64,000 nt of DNA from positions 75,464 to 139,463 of the forward strand of contig NZ_CH724127.1 in assembly GCF_000153345.1 (NCBI RefSeq), given 5' to 3'. Each line of letters opens with the position of its first letter. Within the stretch, counting starts at the first letter, position 1. Shown one piece after another: positions 1-9,908 of the stretch. The notes beneath the pieces were generated by a model. It saw nothing but the letters and a program-made list of their open reading frames with translations, had not been told where the DNA came from and made no database searches. This DNA comes from Neptuniibacter caesariensis (GTDB lineage Bacteria > Pseudomonadota > Gammaproteobacteria > Pseudomonadales > Balneatricaceae). The position numbers were made by a program, and so were the translations under genes.

Positions 1-140
1 CCATGAAACGGTCAACAAAAATCGCGTCTTCGTCTTTCTCGATTTCGTATTTAACCGGAGAGCTCTCAGCCGGGATTTCAATGATCACGTACAGATCGTT
101 TGGCAGGTCTTTAACCTGCAGGTACTTGTGCGAAGCCCAT
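1..140 (-). CDS. ppa: inorganic pyrophosphatase, N-terminal part, frameshifted
   Basis: Family I soluble pyrophosphatase hydrolyses the PPi released by biosynthesis. Only the first ~46 codons lie in the window; the gene runs off the left edge. The ATG at 140 has a GGAAGA ribosome site upstream and reads MGFAQVPAG, then meets TAA. Shifting by one base at about 111-114 restores [16 protein letters not shown] followed by [17 protein letters not shown], an excellent match to Ppa N-termini. One base too many in the GGTTAAAG context breaks the frame. Ppa is essential in most bacteria, so a sequence error is more likely than a dead gene. The downstream fbp and mpl neighbourhood is the same as in other gammaproteobacteria, which supports the identification. 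Confidence 0.85.
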
Positions 141-159
141 GATTGTCTTCCTGTAAGCA

Positions 160-208
160 GTTTTTAAAAATATAAAAATCTAAAGTCTGGGGATTATGTC
201 CCAGACTT
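160..208 (-). terminator. terminator behind fbp
   Basis: A perfect 9-bp stem (AAGTCTGGG at 183-191 with CCCAGACTT at 200-208, 8-nt loop) lies just past the fbp stop. Read on the minus strand it is followed by a T-rich stretch (ATTTTTATATTTTT), as expected for an intrinsic terminator ending fbp before ppa. Confidence 0.7.
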
Positions 209-244
209 GATCGGTAATGAATACTACTTAAAGCTGAAGTGTAC

Positions 245-1246
245 TCAGATATTCAGTTTTGCTGCCTGACCATCACCTGACTCGGCATGGTAGGTTAAAA
301 GTGCTTCAACTTCATTCTTTGAACCCAGGGCAACCGCGCTACGTTGGTGGATGCGCTGAGGCTCAAGATCCATAATGTTCTTGTAGCAGGTACTAGAGAT
401 GCCGCCCGCTTGCTCAATCAGCATGCTCATTGGGTTGCCTTCATACATCAAGCGAAGCTTGCCTGGCTTGCTTGGGTCTCGGCCATCCCATGGGTAAGTA
501 AAGATGCCGCCACGCGTAAGTACACGATGAACTTCAGCTACCATTGATGCGATCCAGCGCATGTTGTAGTTCTTACCACGAGGGCCTTCTGAGCCCTGAA
601 GCAGATCGCCTACATAGTTGCGCATCTCTTCTTCCCAGAAGCGATGGTTAGACATATTGATCGCAAACTCTTTGGTATCCGCTGGAATCTGAACCTGCTC
701 TCGAGTCAGGATAAAGTCACCCGTGTGAGCCAGAGTGAAGAAGTTCACACCGTGCCCTGTTGTCAGAGCCAGTACAGAGGACTGGCCATAAAGAACATAT
801 CCAGCTGCAACTTGTTTACGACCGCACTGAAGGTAAGCTTCATCCTGGCTTGGGTCCATGCCTTCCGGGAGTTCAAGAATAGAGAAAATAGTGCCGACGG
901 AAACATTGATATCAATGTTGGATGAGCCGTCCAGCGGGTCAAAAATTACCAGGTATTTCCCTTCAGGATTGCCACCTACAGGATGATCTTCCTCTTCAGA
1001 TGCAAGGCCAGCAACCAGAGGGTTATCCAGTAGGAACTTCTTCAAAAGGTCGTTGGCGATGACATCCATTTTTTTCTGGGTTTCGCCCTGGACATTGGTG
1101 TTGTCAGTTGACCCTAAAACTCCAGCTAATTCGCCTTCACGAAGTTGGATTGCAACTTCTTTACAGGCAAGCATTAAAGTGCCAATTAAATCGACGAGTG
1201 TGTCTTCGGTATCCTGTTGTTTCAGGAACTGGCTCAGCAGAAGCAT
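245..1246 (-). CDS. fbp: class I fructose-1,6-bisphosphatase
   Basis: Cytosolic gluconeogenic enzyme that hydrolyses fructose-1,6-bisphosphate to fructose-6-phosphate using divalent metal. The 333-residue length is normal for bacterial class I FBPase. Visible signatures are the metal/substrate acidic motifs (ASEEEDHP and [20 protein letters not shown]), the [10 protein letters not shown] segment and the C-terminal [21 protein letters not shown] motif. The start at 1246 gives the usual N-terminal helix, but its ribosome site (GAGAGAAA) is weak. It is divergent from mpl with a 188-bp gap, an order also seen in enterobacteria. No frame problems. Confidence 0.95.
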   Translation of the reverse strand: MLLLSQFLKQQDTEDTLVDLIGTLMLACKEVAIQLREGELAGVLGSTDNTNVQGETQKKMDVIANDLLKKFLLDNPLVAGLASEEEDHPVGGNPEGKYLVIFDPLDGSSNIDINVSVGTIFSILELPEGMDPSQDEAYLQCGRKQVAAGYVLYGQSSVLALTTGHGVNFFTLAHTGDFILTREQVQIPADTKEFAINMSNHRFWEEEMRNYVGDLLQGSEGPRGKNYNMRWIASMVAEVHRVLTRGGIFTYPWDGRDPSKPGKLRLMYEGNPMSMLIEQAGGISSTCYKNIMDLEPQRIHQRSAVALGSKNEVEALLTYHAESGDGQAAKLNI

Positions 1247-1434
1247 TCTAGTATTTTCTCTCTGATTAGAGTGGTTGGAATTTGGTCGTGAATTTTACGT
1301 GAAACTTATATGAAATGCATTGGTTAAAGTGCAAAAAACAGTCACTAAGTCGTATCGAGAATGGAAATGGTTAATTCCTCCTCAAGGCCTTATAAAAACT
1401 GGTAAGATGGTCGGATAAAGTAAGGAGTTTATTA

Positions 1435-2802
1435 GTGCATATTCATATATTAGGGATCTGCGGAACCTTCATGGGTTCCCTGGCTATTTTAGCTAAGCAA
1501 TTGGGTCATAAAGTGACGGGTTCGGATAAGAATGTTTATCCCCCGATGAGTACGCAGTTAGAAGAGCAGGGGATCGAGTTGATTCAGGGTTATGGGCCTG
1601 AACAGTTTAATCCTGAGCCTGACTTAGTCGTGATCGGTAACGCTATGTCCCGAGGTAATCCTGCAGTTGAATATGTGCTGGACAAAGGTTTGAAATATAC
1701 CTCAGGTCCTCAATGGCTCTCTGAATACCTGCTGCAAGATAAATGGGTACTTGCGGTCTCAGGGACACATGGCAAAACCACAACCTCGACTATGTTGGCC
1801 TGGATTCTGGAACATGCGGGGATGCAGCCAGGGTTTCTAATCGGAGGCGTGCCGCTGAATTTTGGTATATCAGCGCGGGTCGGTGAATCCCCTTTCTTTG
1901 TTATCGAGGCTGATGAGTATGACACGGCTTTCTTCGATAAACGTTCTAAGTTTGTGCACTATCATCCCCGAACGCTCGTAATGAATAACCTTGAATATGA
2001 TCATGCAGATATTTTCCCGGATCTGGCTGCTATTCAAAGGCAATTTCATCATGTTGTGCGCATCGTTCCAGGCAATGGGCAGATTATTTTGCCTCAGGGG
2101 GAGAGTGCACTGGATGAGGTGCTGGAGATGGGGGCCTGGAGCCCGGTTGTGAGAACGTCATTGCAAAACGATGACTGTGAGTGGCAGGCTCGGCTTTTGA
2201 GCGAAGATGGTCGTTGCTTCGAAGTTCTGCATCAGGGGGCGGTGCAGGGTGTGGTTAATTGGTCAATGACCGGTAAGCACAGTGTAAATAATGGATTAAT
2301 TGCCATCGCTGCGGCGCGCAATGTTGGAGTTCAACCGGTTCATGCCATCGAAGCCCTTAATGAGTTTGGTGGTGTTAAACGGCGAATGGAGCTGTTGGGG
2401 GAGGTCGATGGTATCAAGGTTTATGATGATTTTGCTCATCACCCAACCGCGATTGAAACCACGCTGGAAGGGATTAGGGCTCAGGTTGGTGAGGCCAAGG
2501 TTGTCGCGGTTATAGAACCGCGCTCTAATACCATGCGCCTGGGTACTCATCAGGGTATGCTCGCCGATTCTGTCAATCAGGCAGATCAGGTGTTCTGGTA
2601 TCAACCACAAGGCTTGAACTGGTCATTGGATAAGGTTGTTGAGCAAGGTCAGGTACCGGCTGTCGTCTATTCTGATACAGAGGTACTTATATCGGATCTG
2701 GTTGATCAGATAACGCCGGGTGCCCATGTAGTGATAATGAGCAATGGTGGCTTCGAAGGTATTCACCATCGACTGCTTGATGCGCTTCGGGCAAAGCAAT
2801 AA
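1435..2802 (+). CDS. mpl: UDP-MurNAc:L-Ala-gamma-D-Glu-meso-DAP ligase
   Basis: Mur-ligase family enzyme of murein recycling. It joins the recycled tripeptide L-Ala-D-Glu-mDap to UDP-N-acetylmuramic acid in the cytoplasm. The 455-residue product starts with HIHILGICGTFMGSLA (Mpl/MurC-type Rossmann start), has the ATP-binding P-loop GTHGKTT at residues 110-116, EADEYD in the central domain and VYDDFAHHPTAIETTL in the C-terminal part. Translation begins at GTG 1435, chosen because AAGGAG lies 7 nt upstream. ubiX follows within 40 bp, as in pseudomonads, suggesting co-transcription. Confidence 0.95.
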   Translation: MHIHILGICGTFMGSLAILAKQLGHKVTGSDKNVYPPMSTQLEEQGIELIQGYGPEQFNPEPDLVVIGNAMSRGNPAVEYVLDKGLKYTSGPQWLSEYLLQDKWVLAVSGTHGKTTTSTMLAWILEHAGMQPGFLIGGVPLNFGISARVGESPFFVIEADEYDTAFFDKRSKFVHYHPRTLVMNNLEYDHADIFPDLAAIQRQFHHVVRIVPGNGQIILPQGESALDEVLEMGAWSPVVRTSLQNDDCEWQARLLSEDGRCFEVLHQGAVQGVVNWSMTGKHSVNNGLIAIAAARNVGVQPVHAIEALNEFGGVKRRMELLGEVDGIKVYDDFAHHPTAIETTLEGIRAQVGEAKVVAVIEPRSNTMRLGTHQGMLADSVNQADQVFWYQPQGLNWSLDKVVEQGQVPAVVYSDTEVLISDLVDQITPGAHVVIMSNGGFEGIHHRLLDALRAKQ

Positions 2803-2839
2803 TTATTTACATTGTTTCGACATAGAGATTGTAAGAATC

Positions 2840-3451
2840 GTGCAAGAAAGAATTAGTTTGGCGATAACGGGCGCTTCGGGCGCTCAGTACGGGCTGCGCT
2901 TATTGCAGTGTTTGCTGTCTGAAGGTGTTCAGGTTTTTGTCATGATATCTCGGGCTGCACAGATCGTTATTAATACTGAAACCGATCTGAAAATGCCGGG
3001 TACTCCATCTGAGCAAGAAGCCTATCTGGCTAAATTGTACGCTGCTGATGAAGGACAATTGAAAGTCTTTGGTAAAGAGCAGTGGATGGCTCCGGTAGCT
3101 TCTGGATCAGGTGCGCCTAGCAAAATGGTGGTATGTCCATGTAGTACAGGTTCGCTTTCAGCGATTGCAACAGGAGCAAGTAATAACCTGATAGAAAGGG
3201 CCGCGGATGTGGCACTTAAAGAGCGTAGACAGCTCATTCTGGTGCCCAGAGAAGCGCCTTATTCAGAGATTCACCTTGAGCATATGTTGAAGTTGACGCG
3301 TATGGGAGCGGTGGTGATTCCAGCTAGCCCCGGTTTTTATAATCGTCCGCAGTCGATTGAAGATATGATCGATTTTGTTGTGGCGCGTATTTTAAACCAG
3401 CTGGATATTAAGCAGACGCTTCTGCCATGTTGGGGTGATGATTTGTTATAG
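2840..3451 (+). CDS. ubiX: flavin prenyltransferase UbiX
   Basis: UbiX makes prenylated FMN, the cofactor of the UbiD decarboxylase in ubiquinone synthesis. The product is about 203 residues when started at GTG 2840 (reading VQERISLAITGASGAQYG). The longer frame from 2744 would overlap mpl and add an unrelated N-terminus. Family motifs: ITGASGAQYGLRLL flavin-binding loop, a central SGSGAPSKMVVCPCSTGSLS segment, LVPREAPYSEIHLEHML and PGFYNRPQSIEDMIDFVVAR. The ribosome site is weak, and translational coupling to mpl is plausible. Confidence 0.92.
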   Translation: MQERISLAITGASGAQYGLRLLQCLLSEGVQVFVMISRAAQIVINTETDLKMPGTPSEQEAYLAKLYAADEGQLKVFGKEQWMAPVASGSGAPSKMVVCPCSTGSLSAIATGASNNLIERAADVALKERRQLILVPREAPYSEIHLEHMLKLTRMGAVVIPASPGFYNRPQSIEDMIDFVVARILNQLDIKQTLLPCWGDDLL

Positions 3452-3533
3452 GTGCATTGCAAATGCCTGACAGGTAGAATTCGCACCCTGAAATAAGCCG
3501 AATGGCTTCAAGAATAGATAGTGACTTTGAATA

Positions 3534-4214
3534 ATGACTAAAATCCTCGCGTTAGATACCTCCACCGATGCCTGTTCAGTAGCACTGTACCTGGATGGCG
3601 ACATCCGCGAGGATTTTCGAATTATTCCCCGCCAGCATACCCAGCAGTTACTGCCGATGGTCGAGGCTATGTTAAACAAACATGGTGTAGCGGTTTCTGA
3701 CTTGGATGCATTGGCGTTCGGTCGAGGGCCGGGTTCTTTTGCGGGAATTCGTATTGCCACGGGTGTAACCCAGGGGCTTGCCTATGCAGCCGACCTGCCT
3801 GTCATTCCTGTATCAACTCTGGAATCTCTGGCGCTTGCAGCTTATGAGAAAGAGGGAGCGGTTAAAGTCGTAGCTGCCTTAGATGCGCGCATGGATGAAA
3901 TCTATGTGGCTAGTTATGTGATAGAGCAGGGTTGCCCACAAACCGTACTGACTGAACAAGTTTCAGCGCCATCTGATTTGCAACTTAGTGAAGGTGCTTA
4001 CCTGGCAGTCGGCAGTGGTTGGCGCTATGTGGATTCTATGAGTGAAGACACGCAAGCGAAAATCAATGTAAGTGCTGAAACATATTATCCATCGGCGTCA
4101 TGTATGCTGAAAATAGCTTTGCCTGAGTGGCAAAGCAAAACCGTAGCAGCCGCCGATGCGTTACCTGTTTATCTTAGAGATGAAGTAGCCTGGAAAAAAA
4201 AGGATCAACAATAA
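3534..4214 (+). CDS. tsaB: tRNA t6A synthesis protein TsaB
   Basis: TsaB is the inactive Kae1-like partner that dimerises with TsaD in the complex making threonylcarbamoyl-adenosine at tRNA position 37. The 226-residue protein shows the family opening KILALDTSTDACSVAL, the QHTQQLLPMVE segment and AFGRGPGSFAGIRIATG. The C-terminal half is divergent, as usual. Its TAA stop (4212-4214) directly abuts the uppP start codon, so the two are probably translated from one message. TsaB is normally essential. Confidence 0.93.
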   Translation: MTKILALDTSTDACSVALYLDGDIREDFRIIPRQHTQQLLPMVEAMLNKHGVAVSDLDALAFGRGPGSFAGIRIATGVTQGLAYAADLPVIPVSTLESLALAAYEKEGAVKVVAALDARMDEIYVASYVIEQGCPQTVLTEQVSAPSDLQLSEGAYLAVGSGWRYVDSMSEDTQAKINVSAETYYPSASCMLKIALPEWQSKTVAAADALPVYLRDEVAWKKKDQQ

Positions 4215-5017
4215 ATGGAATTATTACAGGTCATTATTCTGGCCTTACTTCAGGATTGACAGAATTTCTACCTATCAGCAGTTCTGCGCATCTGATTCTG
4301 CCTTCGCAGCTATTTGGCTGGCCAGATCAGGGGCTGGCTTTTGATGTAGGTGTTCATGTTGGAACTCTGCTCGCTGTTGTTATCTACTTTCGCAACGATC
4401 TGTTACAGATGTTTATCGCTTGGCTTGGAAGTTTGTCAGGCAAGCATTCCTCAAACTCGCGTTTGGCTTGGTTTGTTATTGCAGCAACGGTACCGGCCCT
4501 AATAACCGGCTTATTACTGAATGAACTGATTGATAACCATCTACGTTCGATTTTAGTTATCGCGGGAACCACCCTCATATTCGGTGCTGTGTTGTGTTGG
4601 GCTGATCTGTTTCGTACAGAGTCCAGAACATTGGATACTATACGGTTAAAAGATGCACTTATGATTGGTGCTGCTCAAGCGGTTGCATTGGTGCCTGGCA
4701 CCTCTCGTAGTGGTATCACTATTTCAACTGCATTGATGCTTGGTATGGATCGACATTCGGCAGCCAGGTTTTCTTTTCTCTTATCTGTCCCCGTCATATT
4801 GGGAGCCGGGCTGATAAAAACGCTGGATTTGATCGCCCTTGGCGATAGTGCTCCATGGGGTATGGTCGCATTGGGAACACTGATAGCGGGTGTTAGTGCG
4901 TTTAGCTGTATTCATTTCTTTCTTAAGTGGCTGGATCGTATTGGTATGCAGCCGTTTGTTGTCTATCGCTTAATTCTGGGTGTTTTCCTATTGGGACTCT
5001 GGTTCTCAACCCAATAA
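4215..5017 (+). CDS. uppP: undecaprenyl-diphosphatase (BacA/UppP), frameshifted near the start
   Basis: Membrane phosphatase recycling undecaprenyl diphosphate to the monophosphate carrier for peptidoglycan and other glycans. Family signatures: LTEFLPISSSAHLILP and PGTSRSGITISTALMLG, plus several hydrophobic helices. The natural start is ATG 4215 (MELLQVIILALLQ), but after 13 codons this frame hits TGA at 4257. Adding one G at about 4252-4254 (CAGGATTG to CAGGGATTG) joins it to GLTEFLPISSS and gives a normal ~267-residue UppP. As given, only a TTG or re-initiation event would express the rest, so a missing base in a G run is the likely explanation. It directly follows tsaB. Confidence 0.85.
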
Positions 5018-5026
5018 TGGTTTTCT

Positions 5027-5833
5027 ATGAGTAATACTGGTAATCCTGCTGTGAAAGATGCTGTGGTAATAAAAGCGATGGATGAATCCTCCATTGTTCC
5101 TGCGAGGGAACTTGCTAAGCGGCTCTCTTTGCCTTTCGCCGATGATTATCAGTGTGATGAGCCAGAATTGTGGCTTGAAGTTTCTGATGGCGGTGTTTGC
5201 CTGCAGCCTACCGGAAAAAAAGCGCCAGGCCCCACTTATGCGGATTTTGTTACAGGTTCGGTCGCTCATCGTCGCCAGTTTGGTGGTGGTAAAGGGCAGA
5301 TGATTGCTAAGGCTGTGGGTATCAAGGGTGGGGTTACACCACAAATACTCGATGCTACTGCTGGTCTCGGTAAAGATGCCTTTGTTCTGGCAACGCTTGG
5401 CTGTGATGTCACTCTATTGGAGCGCTCGCCTATAGTTCACGCCTTGCTAGAAAATGGTTTGCAACGGGCTGAGCAATCTGAGGTGGCTGATATTATTGCC
5501 CGAATGCAACTGATCAATGCGAATAGTATCGAATGGATGCAGGAACAGGCTCAGCAGGGTGTACGCTATCAGGTGGTGTACCTGGATCCGATGTTTCCAC
5601 ATAACGATAAGAGTGCGCTCGTCAAAAAGGAGATGCGCACATTTCGTCCAGTGGTAGGCGATGATCTGGATGCCGATCTTTTGTTAGATTCGGCGTTATC
5701 CATAGCGGAAAACCGTGTTGTGGTTAAGCGGCCGCGTAAAGCGCCTTTTCTTGCGGATCGCAAACCGAGTCTGCAATTCGAAGGAAAGTCGAGCCGCTAT
5801 GACATCTACCCATTAAAAAAATTACAAGGCTAG
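5027..5833 (+). CDS. rsmJ: 16S rRNA (guanine-1516-N2) methyltransferase RsmJ
   Basis: SAM-dependent methyltransferase that modifies G1516 of 16S rRNA. The 268-residue protein has [22 protein letters not shown], the SAM motif [18 protein letters not shown], the acidic motif TLLERSP and the catalytic-type YLDPMFPH segment, followed by [14 protein letters not shown]; all are typical of RsmJ (YhiQ). Start ATG 5027 lies 9 bp past uppP, suggesting the same operon. It converges on plsB with a 4-bp overlap of stop codons (5830-5833). Confidence 0.93.
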   Translation: MSNTGNPAVKDAVVIKAMDESSIVPARELAKRLSLPFADDYQCDEPELWLEVSDGGVCLQPTGKKAPGPTYADFVTGSVAHRRQFGGGKGQMIAKAVGIKGGVTPQILDATAGLGKDAFVLATLGCDVTLLERSPIVHALLENGLQRAEQSEVADIIARMQLINANSIEWMQEQAQQGVRYQVVYLDPMFPHNDKSALVKKEMRTFRPVVGDDLDADLLLDSALSIAENRVVVKRPRKAPFLADRKPSLQFEGKSSRYDIYPLKKLQG

Positions 5834-8139
5834 TGATGTAACTGCTTGTCCACTAAAGAAATCATGTGTGGGCGCAGAATCTGCGAAGCTTGTCTGAATA
5901 AGCTGTCGTGATCAAAGTTGCGCATCAGTCTATCGTCTTCTTTCTTCGCAAAGTTAAGCTCCAGCAGTTGTTTTGCAAATGCGCGCAGTATGCGTTCATC
6001 TTTGTAGTCAGGGGTGCTGTAGCCAAACTCTTTATGAATCCGTTCTGCAATACTCTGGCTGGTATGGATCAGATCGTCGCTGCTGATCTGCTCGTATCGT
6101 GCTAATACTTTGAGCACGATGTAATAGCGCAGAAGAATAGGTTCAATGGTTAGAATCAACGTATTAACAAGTGGGTTCGCGGTAATTTCCCAGCTCTGAG
6201 TTGAACTTTCTTCGAGCAAGTTCTGTTCTACAAGGATATTTCGAATATGGCGAAGATGATCTGTCAGTTCGTCCACTTTGTGCGGTAAAAAAAGCTCTGC
6301 TTGTATGAACGGGTAGAGGGATCTGATGATGCGATTAATAACCTGAGTTTTAGGGTTTTCCAGTCTGTGGGCAAGTAATAAATAAAGCCCGGAAAGGATG
6401 AGCAGATGATGGATATTATTTCGGTAGAAACTCATCTCCTGAGCCTGAGCCTGACTAAGCTCAACGAGGTTAAGATTGAGTGAAAGCTGGCCCATTTGCT
6501 GAGCATCATTGATCCATTCAGAAGCCTTGCTCTCAGGGAGTAGGCCTGTCTCAGGGTGTGTTTGTTTTATTAACTGATGCAGTCGGTTCGCTTTATCCGA
6601 AAGTTCAGCGACAGACTGCAGCGTGCTGCCACCCAGTAAACAGGTCGCAATCAAGCTGCTTGAGGGAACCGCAGAAGCCTGATTAATTTCGCTCATTACC
6701 TTGCTTGCAACTTGGTTTACATCATCCTGTAGCGGGAGTTCGGGGTGTAAGTGTTGCTCCAGTTTGATCGGTGTGCCAAAACTTAGATAAGTATCCCCGA
6801 ACTTCTCTTTCAGAATCCGAAAGTTTGAGAAGAAATTGAGGAATGATTCTTTGGTTTTTTTACTACCGGCAAGTTCCTGTTGGTAGCTTTTGCTTTCCAC
6901 CAAACGATCATAGCCTATCCAGATAGGGATCAGTGCTACGGGCTTTGGGCTTCCCTCTCTGGAGGACTCAATAGTCATTGAGAGTAAGCCTGTTTTAGCA
7001 GGCAGCAAACGTCCTGTGCGGCTTCTTCCCCCTTCAATAAAGTACTCGAGGGAGTGGCCTCGATGGCTCATCTGTTCCAGATAAATCTTGTATAAGCAGG
7101 CATATAAAGGATCACCATGAAACTTGCGGCGCATGAAAATGGCTCCGCCGCGCTTCAGAATGCTACCTATAACTGGAATGTTCAGGTTCTCTCCTGCAGC
7201 AACGTGAGGAATCATTAAGCCATGTCGATAGAGTGCCCACGAAAGAAGCAGGTAATCCATATGACTACGATGACAAGGCAGATAAATGAGATGGTGTGTC
7301 TTAGCGATCTCTTGGACGGTCTCAATATTATGGATACGCACTTTGCGGTATAAGCGATGCCATAGCCAGTTCAGTATTGGGTCAAGGATACGCGCAGTCG
7401 TTGGACTGAAGTTCGCAGCAATTTTATCCAGTGTCTTGATGCAGTGGCGTTCGATCTTATGCCGACTCGTGCCGTGCTCAGCTGCTTGCTGATCAATGGC
7501 GCTCTGAACTTCTGGATGGTTGAGTACTAAAGAAATCAGGGTTCTTCTGTGCGATAGATCCGGTCCGATGATGGATTTACGTACGATACTAAAGTGTGTA
7601 CGAAGTACTCGGGCGGTTTTACGAGAGACTGCGTCGGTTGAATCTTCTTTGTCTATCAGTTGGCTCAACTGAAGCGGCTCATCAACTCTAAGTAGGGTTT
7701 GTCTGCCATTGACTAGTAGCTGGAAGAAACTACCTACAGGCCCGGCTTTATGCCAGGTTTCAGCGTAAAGAAGATTAAGTAATGACTTTTCTCTGTGAGG
7801 GAGGCGTCCATGAAAAATGGCAACCGGAATAATGAGTGTATTCAGTTCAGGATTGCTTTTTTGGGTATCGATGAGTTCGAGTAGGGTCTCCCTAAGTGGA
7901 GCCCGCCCTTCTGAATCGGCGAAAAGTACCTGCGCCTCATCAAGCTGGCGTTGTTGCTTGTTAAGGATGTTACGCAGCAATAGTTGATGGCTCAGCCGGT
8001 CTGTTTCCAGAACATAATAAACTTTGGTTCCCGGTTGGCGCTGCGGGAGTAGAAGTTGCGGATTGACCAACTGAGGTCGGGTAACCAGTTTAATAAATGC
8101 TTGCCCGAGGCTATGTACTATCCGCTGCGTTAAAGTCAT
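5830..8139 (-). CDS. plsB: glycerol-3-phosphate 1-O-acyltransferase PlsB
   Basis: Inner-membrane-associated enzyme that acylates sn-glycerol-3-phosphate at position 1, the first step of phospholipid synthesis. The 769-residue length is near the gammaproteobacterial norm (~800). The catalytic HX4D motif is [13 protein letters not shown] (H290, D295). Further acyltransferase blocks are [32 protein letters not shown] and [13 protein letters not shown]. It is followed upstream by slyX on the same strand with a 19-bp gap, so these may share a transcript starting before slyX. Confidence 0.95.
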   Translation of the reverse strand: MTLTQRIVHSLGQAFIKLVTRPQLVNPQLLLPQRQPGTKVYYVLETDRLSHQLLLRNILNKQQRQLDEAQVLFADSEGRAPLRETLLELIDTQKSNPELNTLIIPVAIFHGRLPHREKSLLNLLYAETWHKAGPVGSFFQLLVNGRQTLLRVDEPLQLSQLIDKEDSTDAVSRKTARVLRTHFSIVRKSIIGPDLSHRRTLISLVLNHPEVQSAIDQQAAEHGTSRHKIERHCIKTLDKIAANFSPTTARILDPILNWLWHRLYRKVRIHNIETVQEIAKTHHLIYLPCHRSHMDYLLLSWALYRHGLMIPHVAAGENLNIPVIGSILKRGGAIFMRRKFHGDPLYACLYKIYLEQMSHRGHSLEYFIEGGRSRTGRLLPAKTGLLSMTIESSREGSPKPVALIPIWIGYDRLVESKSYQQELAGSKKTKESFLNFFSNFRILKEKFGDTYLSFGTPIKLEQHLHPELPLQDDVNQVASKVMSEINQASAVPSSSLIATCLLGGSTLQSVAELSDKANRLHQLIKQTHPETGLLPESKASEWINDAQQMGQLSLNLNLVELSQAQAQEMSFYRNNIHHLLILSGLYLLLAHRLENPKTQVINRIIRSLYPFIQAELFLPHKVDELTDHLRHIRNILVEQNLLEESSTQSWEITANPLVNTLILTIEPILLRYYIVLKVLARYEQISSDDLIHTSQSIAERIHKEFGYSTPDYKDERILRAFAKQLLELNFAKKEDDRLMRNFDHDSLFRQASQILRPHMISLVDKQLHH

Positions 8140-8158
8140 TTTTATTCCTGTCGATCGC

Positions 8159-8371
8159 TTAGTAATGAGGCGGTGGAGGCTCGTCTTCTGGATTGCCTGG
8201 GCCCTGATCCAGGTTGATATTCTTAACTTGTTGATTGATGACTTTGATCATTCGGGTTAATCGCTCAATTTCGATCTCTTGCCGCGATACTATTTCATTT
8301 AACTTATCCAGCGTGTCCTCTTGAAAGGCAACACGTGATTCAAGTTCATCAATACGCTCTTGTTGATTCAT
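8159..8371 (-). CDS. slyX: SlyX family protein
   Basis: Small (70-residue) soluble coiled-coil protein of unknown biochemical role, conserved in proteobacteria. The sequence is heptad-like throughout (RIDELESRVAFQEDTLDKL, IVSRQEIEIERLTRMIK) and ends with the proline/histidine-rich tail EDEPPPPHY typical of SlyX. It lies just upstream of plsB on the same strand. Confidence 0.88.
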   Translation of the reverse strand: MNQQERIDELESRVAFQEDTLDKLNEIVSRQEIEIERLTRMIKVINQQVKNINLDQGPGNPEDEPPPPHY

Positions 8372-8807
8372 TCATTTATTCCATACAGCGTCGGACTAAG
8401 GATTAGCATAGTTTATCAGAGCGGGATATTAAACGAACGTGCCGGTCATTACGATTTTGTTTGTTAAGTCCTTTGTTAATCAGCGTTTTTTGTGCGTTGC
8501 AGAGCGAAGCAGGAGGGGCGATTTTTTTAGTGGAACTGTTGAATTATTTAGGTCATGCGTGGGTTTCGAGGTATGATGGGAGGTTCCGCTGTATATGCAG
8601 AATATTCTCCTTTTCGCATCTGCATTACGGGCTTCATTGCTTTGCATATAGAGTGGAAAATCTGGAAATAGAGTGATGTTGAACAGTATTGGTTTTATAA
8701 GCTATTGAAAAAAATCATGAAATTCGATATATCTCTCTGCTTGGTAGGGTTTTTGTTTAGTCCTGCCATAACAAGTGCTTATAAATGTGATAAATGACAA
8801 TAAATAA
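8372..8807. other. 436-bp AT-rich intergenic region
   Basis: Lies between divergent slyX and the cold-shock-domain gene. A 71-codon frame (8461-8676) and a shorter ATG frame from about 8557 exist, but neither has a recognisable product or clear ribosome site. The last ~130 bp upstream of 8808 is AT-rich and could form a long 5' leader, as is common for cold-shock genes. I see no terminator or repeat I can support. Confidence 0.4.
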
Positions 8808-9257
8808 ATGAGGGTTAATCAGTTGATTCGTAGTCTGATTGTGAGTGCTATCGCGGCTGTTTTAGTGCCTGTTCTGTTAAGTTCGGTAGCAAGTGTTGAG
8901 ATTGAGTTATCTAATATCGTGGCGCTAGCCATTGTGTTTGTTGTAACTTTTGCTGCATCTTCTATTGCTGCAATGGGCGGAAGTTCTTCGGCTGATTCTT
9001 CAACAGTTTCTAATGGAACGGTTGAGGAGTACGTTGATGAAAATGACGATCGCGAACAGGGCACCGTGAAGTGGTTTAATGTGTCTAAAGGCTTTGGCTT
9101 TATTACCCGCGGTGAAGACGATGATGTATTTGTGCATTTTCGTAATATCCGAGGCCGTGGTCACCGTTCTCTGGCCGAAGGTCAGAAAGTACGCTTTTAT
9201 GTACGTGAGAGTGATAAAGGTCTTCAGGCAGAAGATGTTTCTGTCGTTCGTGACTAA
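8808..9257 (+). CDS. membrane-anchored cold-shock-domain protein
   Basis: 149 residues. Two hydrophobic segments (about residues 8-27 and 37-56) are followed by a Ser-rich/acidic linker (57-83) and a C-terminal cold-shock domain (84-147) that starts [16 protein letters not shown] and contains the second nucleic-acid-binding motif DVFVHFRNI. Cold-shock domains bind single-stranded RNA/DNA. Here the domain should be tethered to the inner membrane on the cytoplasmic side if the two helices form a hairpin. Ordinary CspA is ~70 residues with no anchor. The ATG at 8808 has little Shine-Dalgarno sequence. It is ended by the hairpin at 9267-9290. The function is inferred from the domain only. Confidence 0.8.
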   Translation: MRVNQLIRSLIVSAIAAVLVPVLLSSVASVEIELSNIVALAIVFVVTFAASSIAAMGGSSSADSSTVSNGTVEEYVDENDDREQGTVKWFNVSKGFGFITRGEDDDVFVHFRNIRGRGHRSLAEGQKVRFYVRESDKGLQAEDVSVVRD

Positions 9258-9266
9258 TCACCTTCA

Positions 9267-9298
9267 GGCGAGGCACTCAGTTGCCTCGCCTTATTCCT
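9267..9298 (+). terminator. terminator after the cold-shock gene
   Basis: Stem GGCGAGGCA (9267-9275), 6-nt loop, TGCCTCGCC (9282-9290), then TTATTCCTT. It sits between converging genes; the T-rich tail favours plus-strand termination. Confidence 0.75.
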
Positions 9299-9908
9299 TC
9301 CCGATAGCTTGATCTGCCCGCAATAAAATTTCTTCACTTGTGCAATAACCGTAGCTAATTGCCCGTATCTTCTCCTCATGCAATATGAACAGCGATGGGA
9401 ACCCCTGTGCGCCAAGTTGCTGACTGTAAAACAGGTGCTTTTCTAGTTCTTGTTGAGTGGAATCGCTATTGAGCTGAGTTTCAAAGTCAGTTTTATCAAA
9501 CCCAAGCCTTTCAGCTGCACAGGTTAGCGTTGAAATGTCAGAGGGATTTTGGGCGTCAAGGTAATATGCTTTTTGGATGTCCCGAGCCATATCTTCACTT
9601 GCGCCGTTTCTTAGAATTTCAGCACTGATAACTGCCCTGCATGCTGGGTAAGTACTTCTTCTGGGAGTGTTGTGAGCCCAAAAGTCATGGTTAAAGTCAG
9701 TCCCGGTTTTAGTTTCAATATGTTTCCAGATCGAAGAGATCTTGTCTTGCATTTCAGCAGGCATAGGCTGATCTGAATCGGGTGCTAAGCCACCCATAAT
9801 GTATTGCCACGAATACTCTGGATAGCGAGACTTCAGTGCTTTAATGGCCGGTGTAAATGCCCAGCACCAACTACACATTGGGTCCATGACATATAGGAAT
9901 GTGGCCAT
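9291..9908 (-). CDS. DsbA family protein, FrnE-like
   Basis: Thioredoxin-fold protein of the DsbA/FrnE group. It has no signal peptide, so it is probably cytoplasmic. Start chosen at ATG 9908 (MATFLYVMDPMCSWCWAF), which has GGAGA 8 nt upstream; the frame extends 23 codons further with unconvincing sequence. The CxxC redox pair is C12-S-W-C15. The rest is helical with a YLDAQNPSDISTL segment and the cis-Pro loop QGFPSLFI typical of the fold. Role: probable disulfide isomerase/oxidoreductase, substrate unknown. Confidence 0.82.
   Translation of the reverse strand: MATFLYVMDPMCSWCWAFTPAIKALKSRYPEYSWQYIMGGLAPDSDQPMPAEMQDKISSIWKHIETKTGTDFNHDFWAHNTPRRSTYPACRAVISAEILRNGASEDMARDIQKAYYLDAQNPSDISTLTCAAERLGFDKTDFETQLNSDSTQQELEKHLFYSQQLGAQGFPSLFILHEEKIRAISYGYCTSEEILLRADQAIGKE

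Noticed and set aside
111-114. Programmed frameshift in ppa
   Set aside because: No known slippery/recoding context (it is unlike the RF2 site); a sequence error explains it more simply.
8461-8676. 71-codon frame upstream of the cold-shock gene
   Set aside because: No ribosome site, no recognisable domain, and odd composition; more likely leader or promoter DNA.
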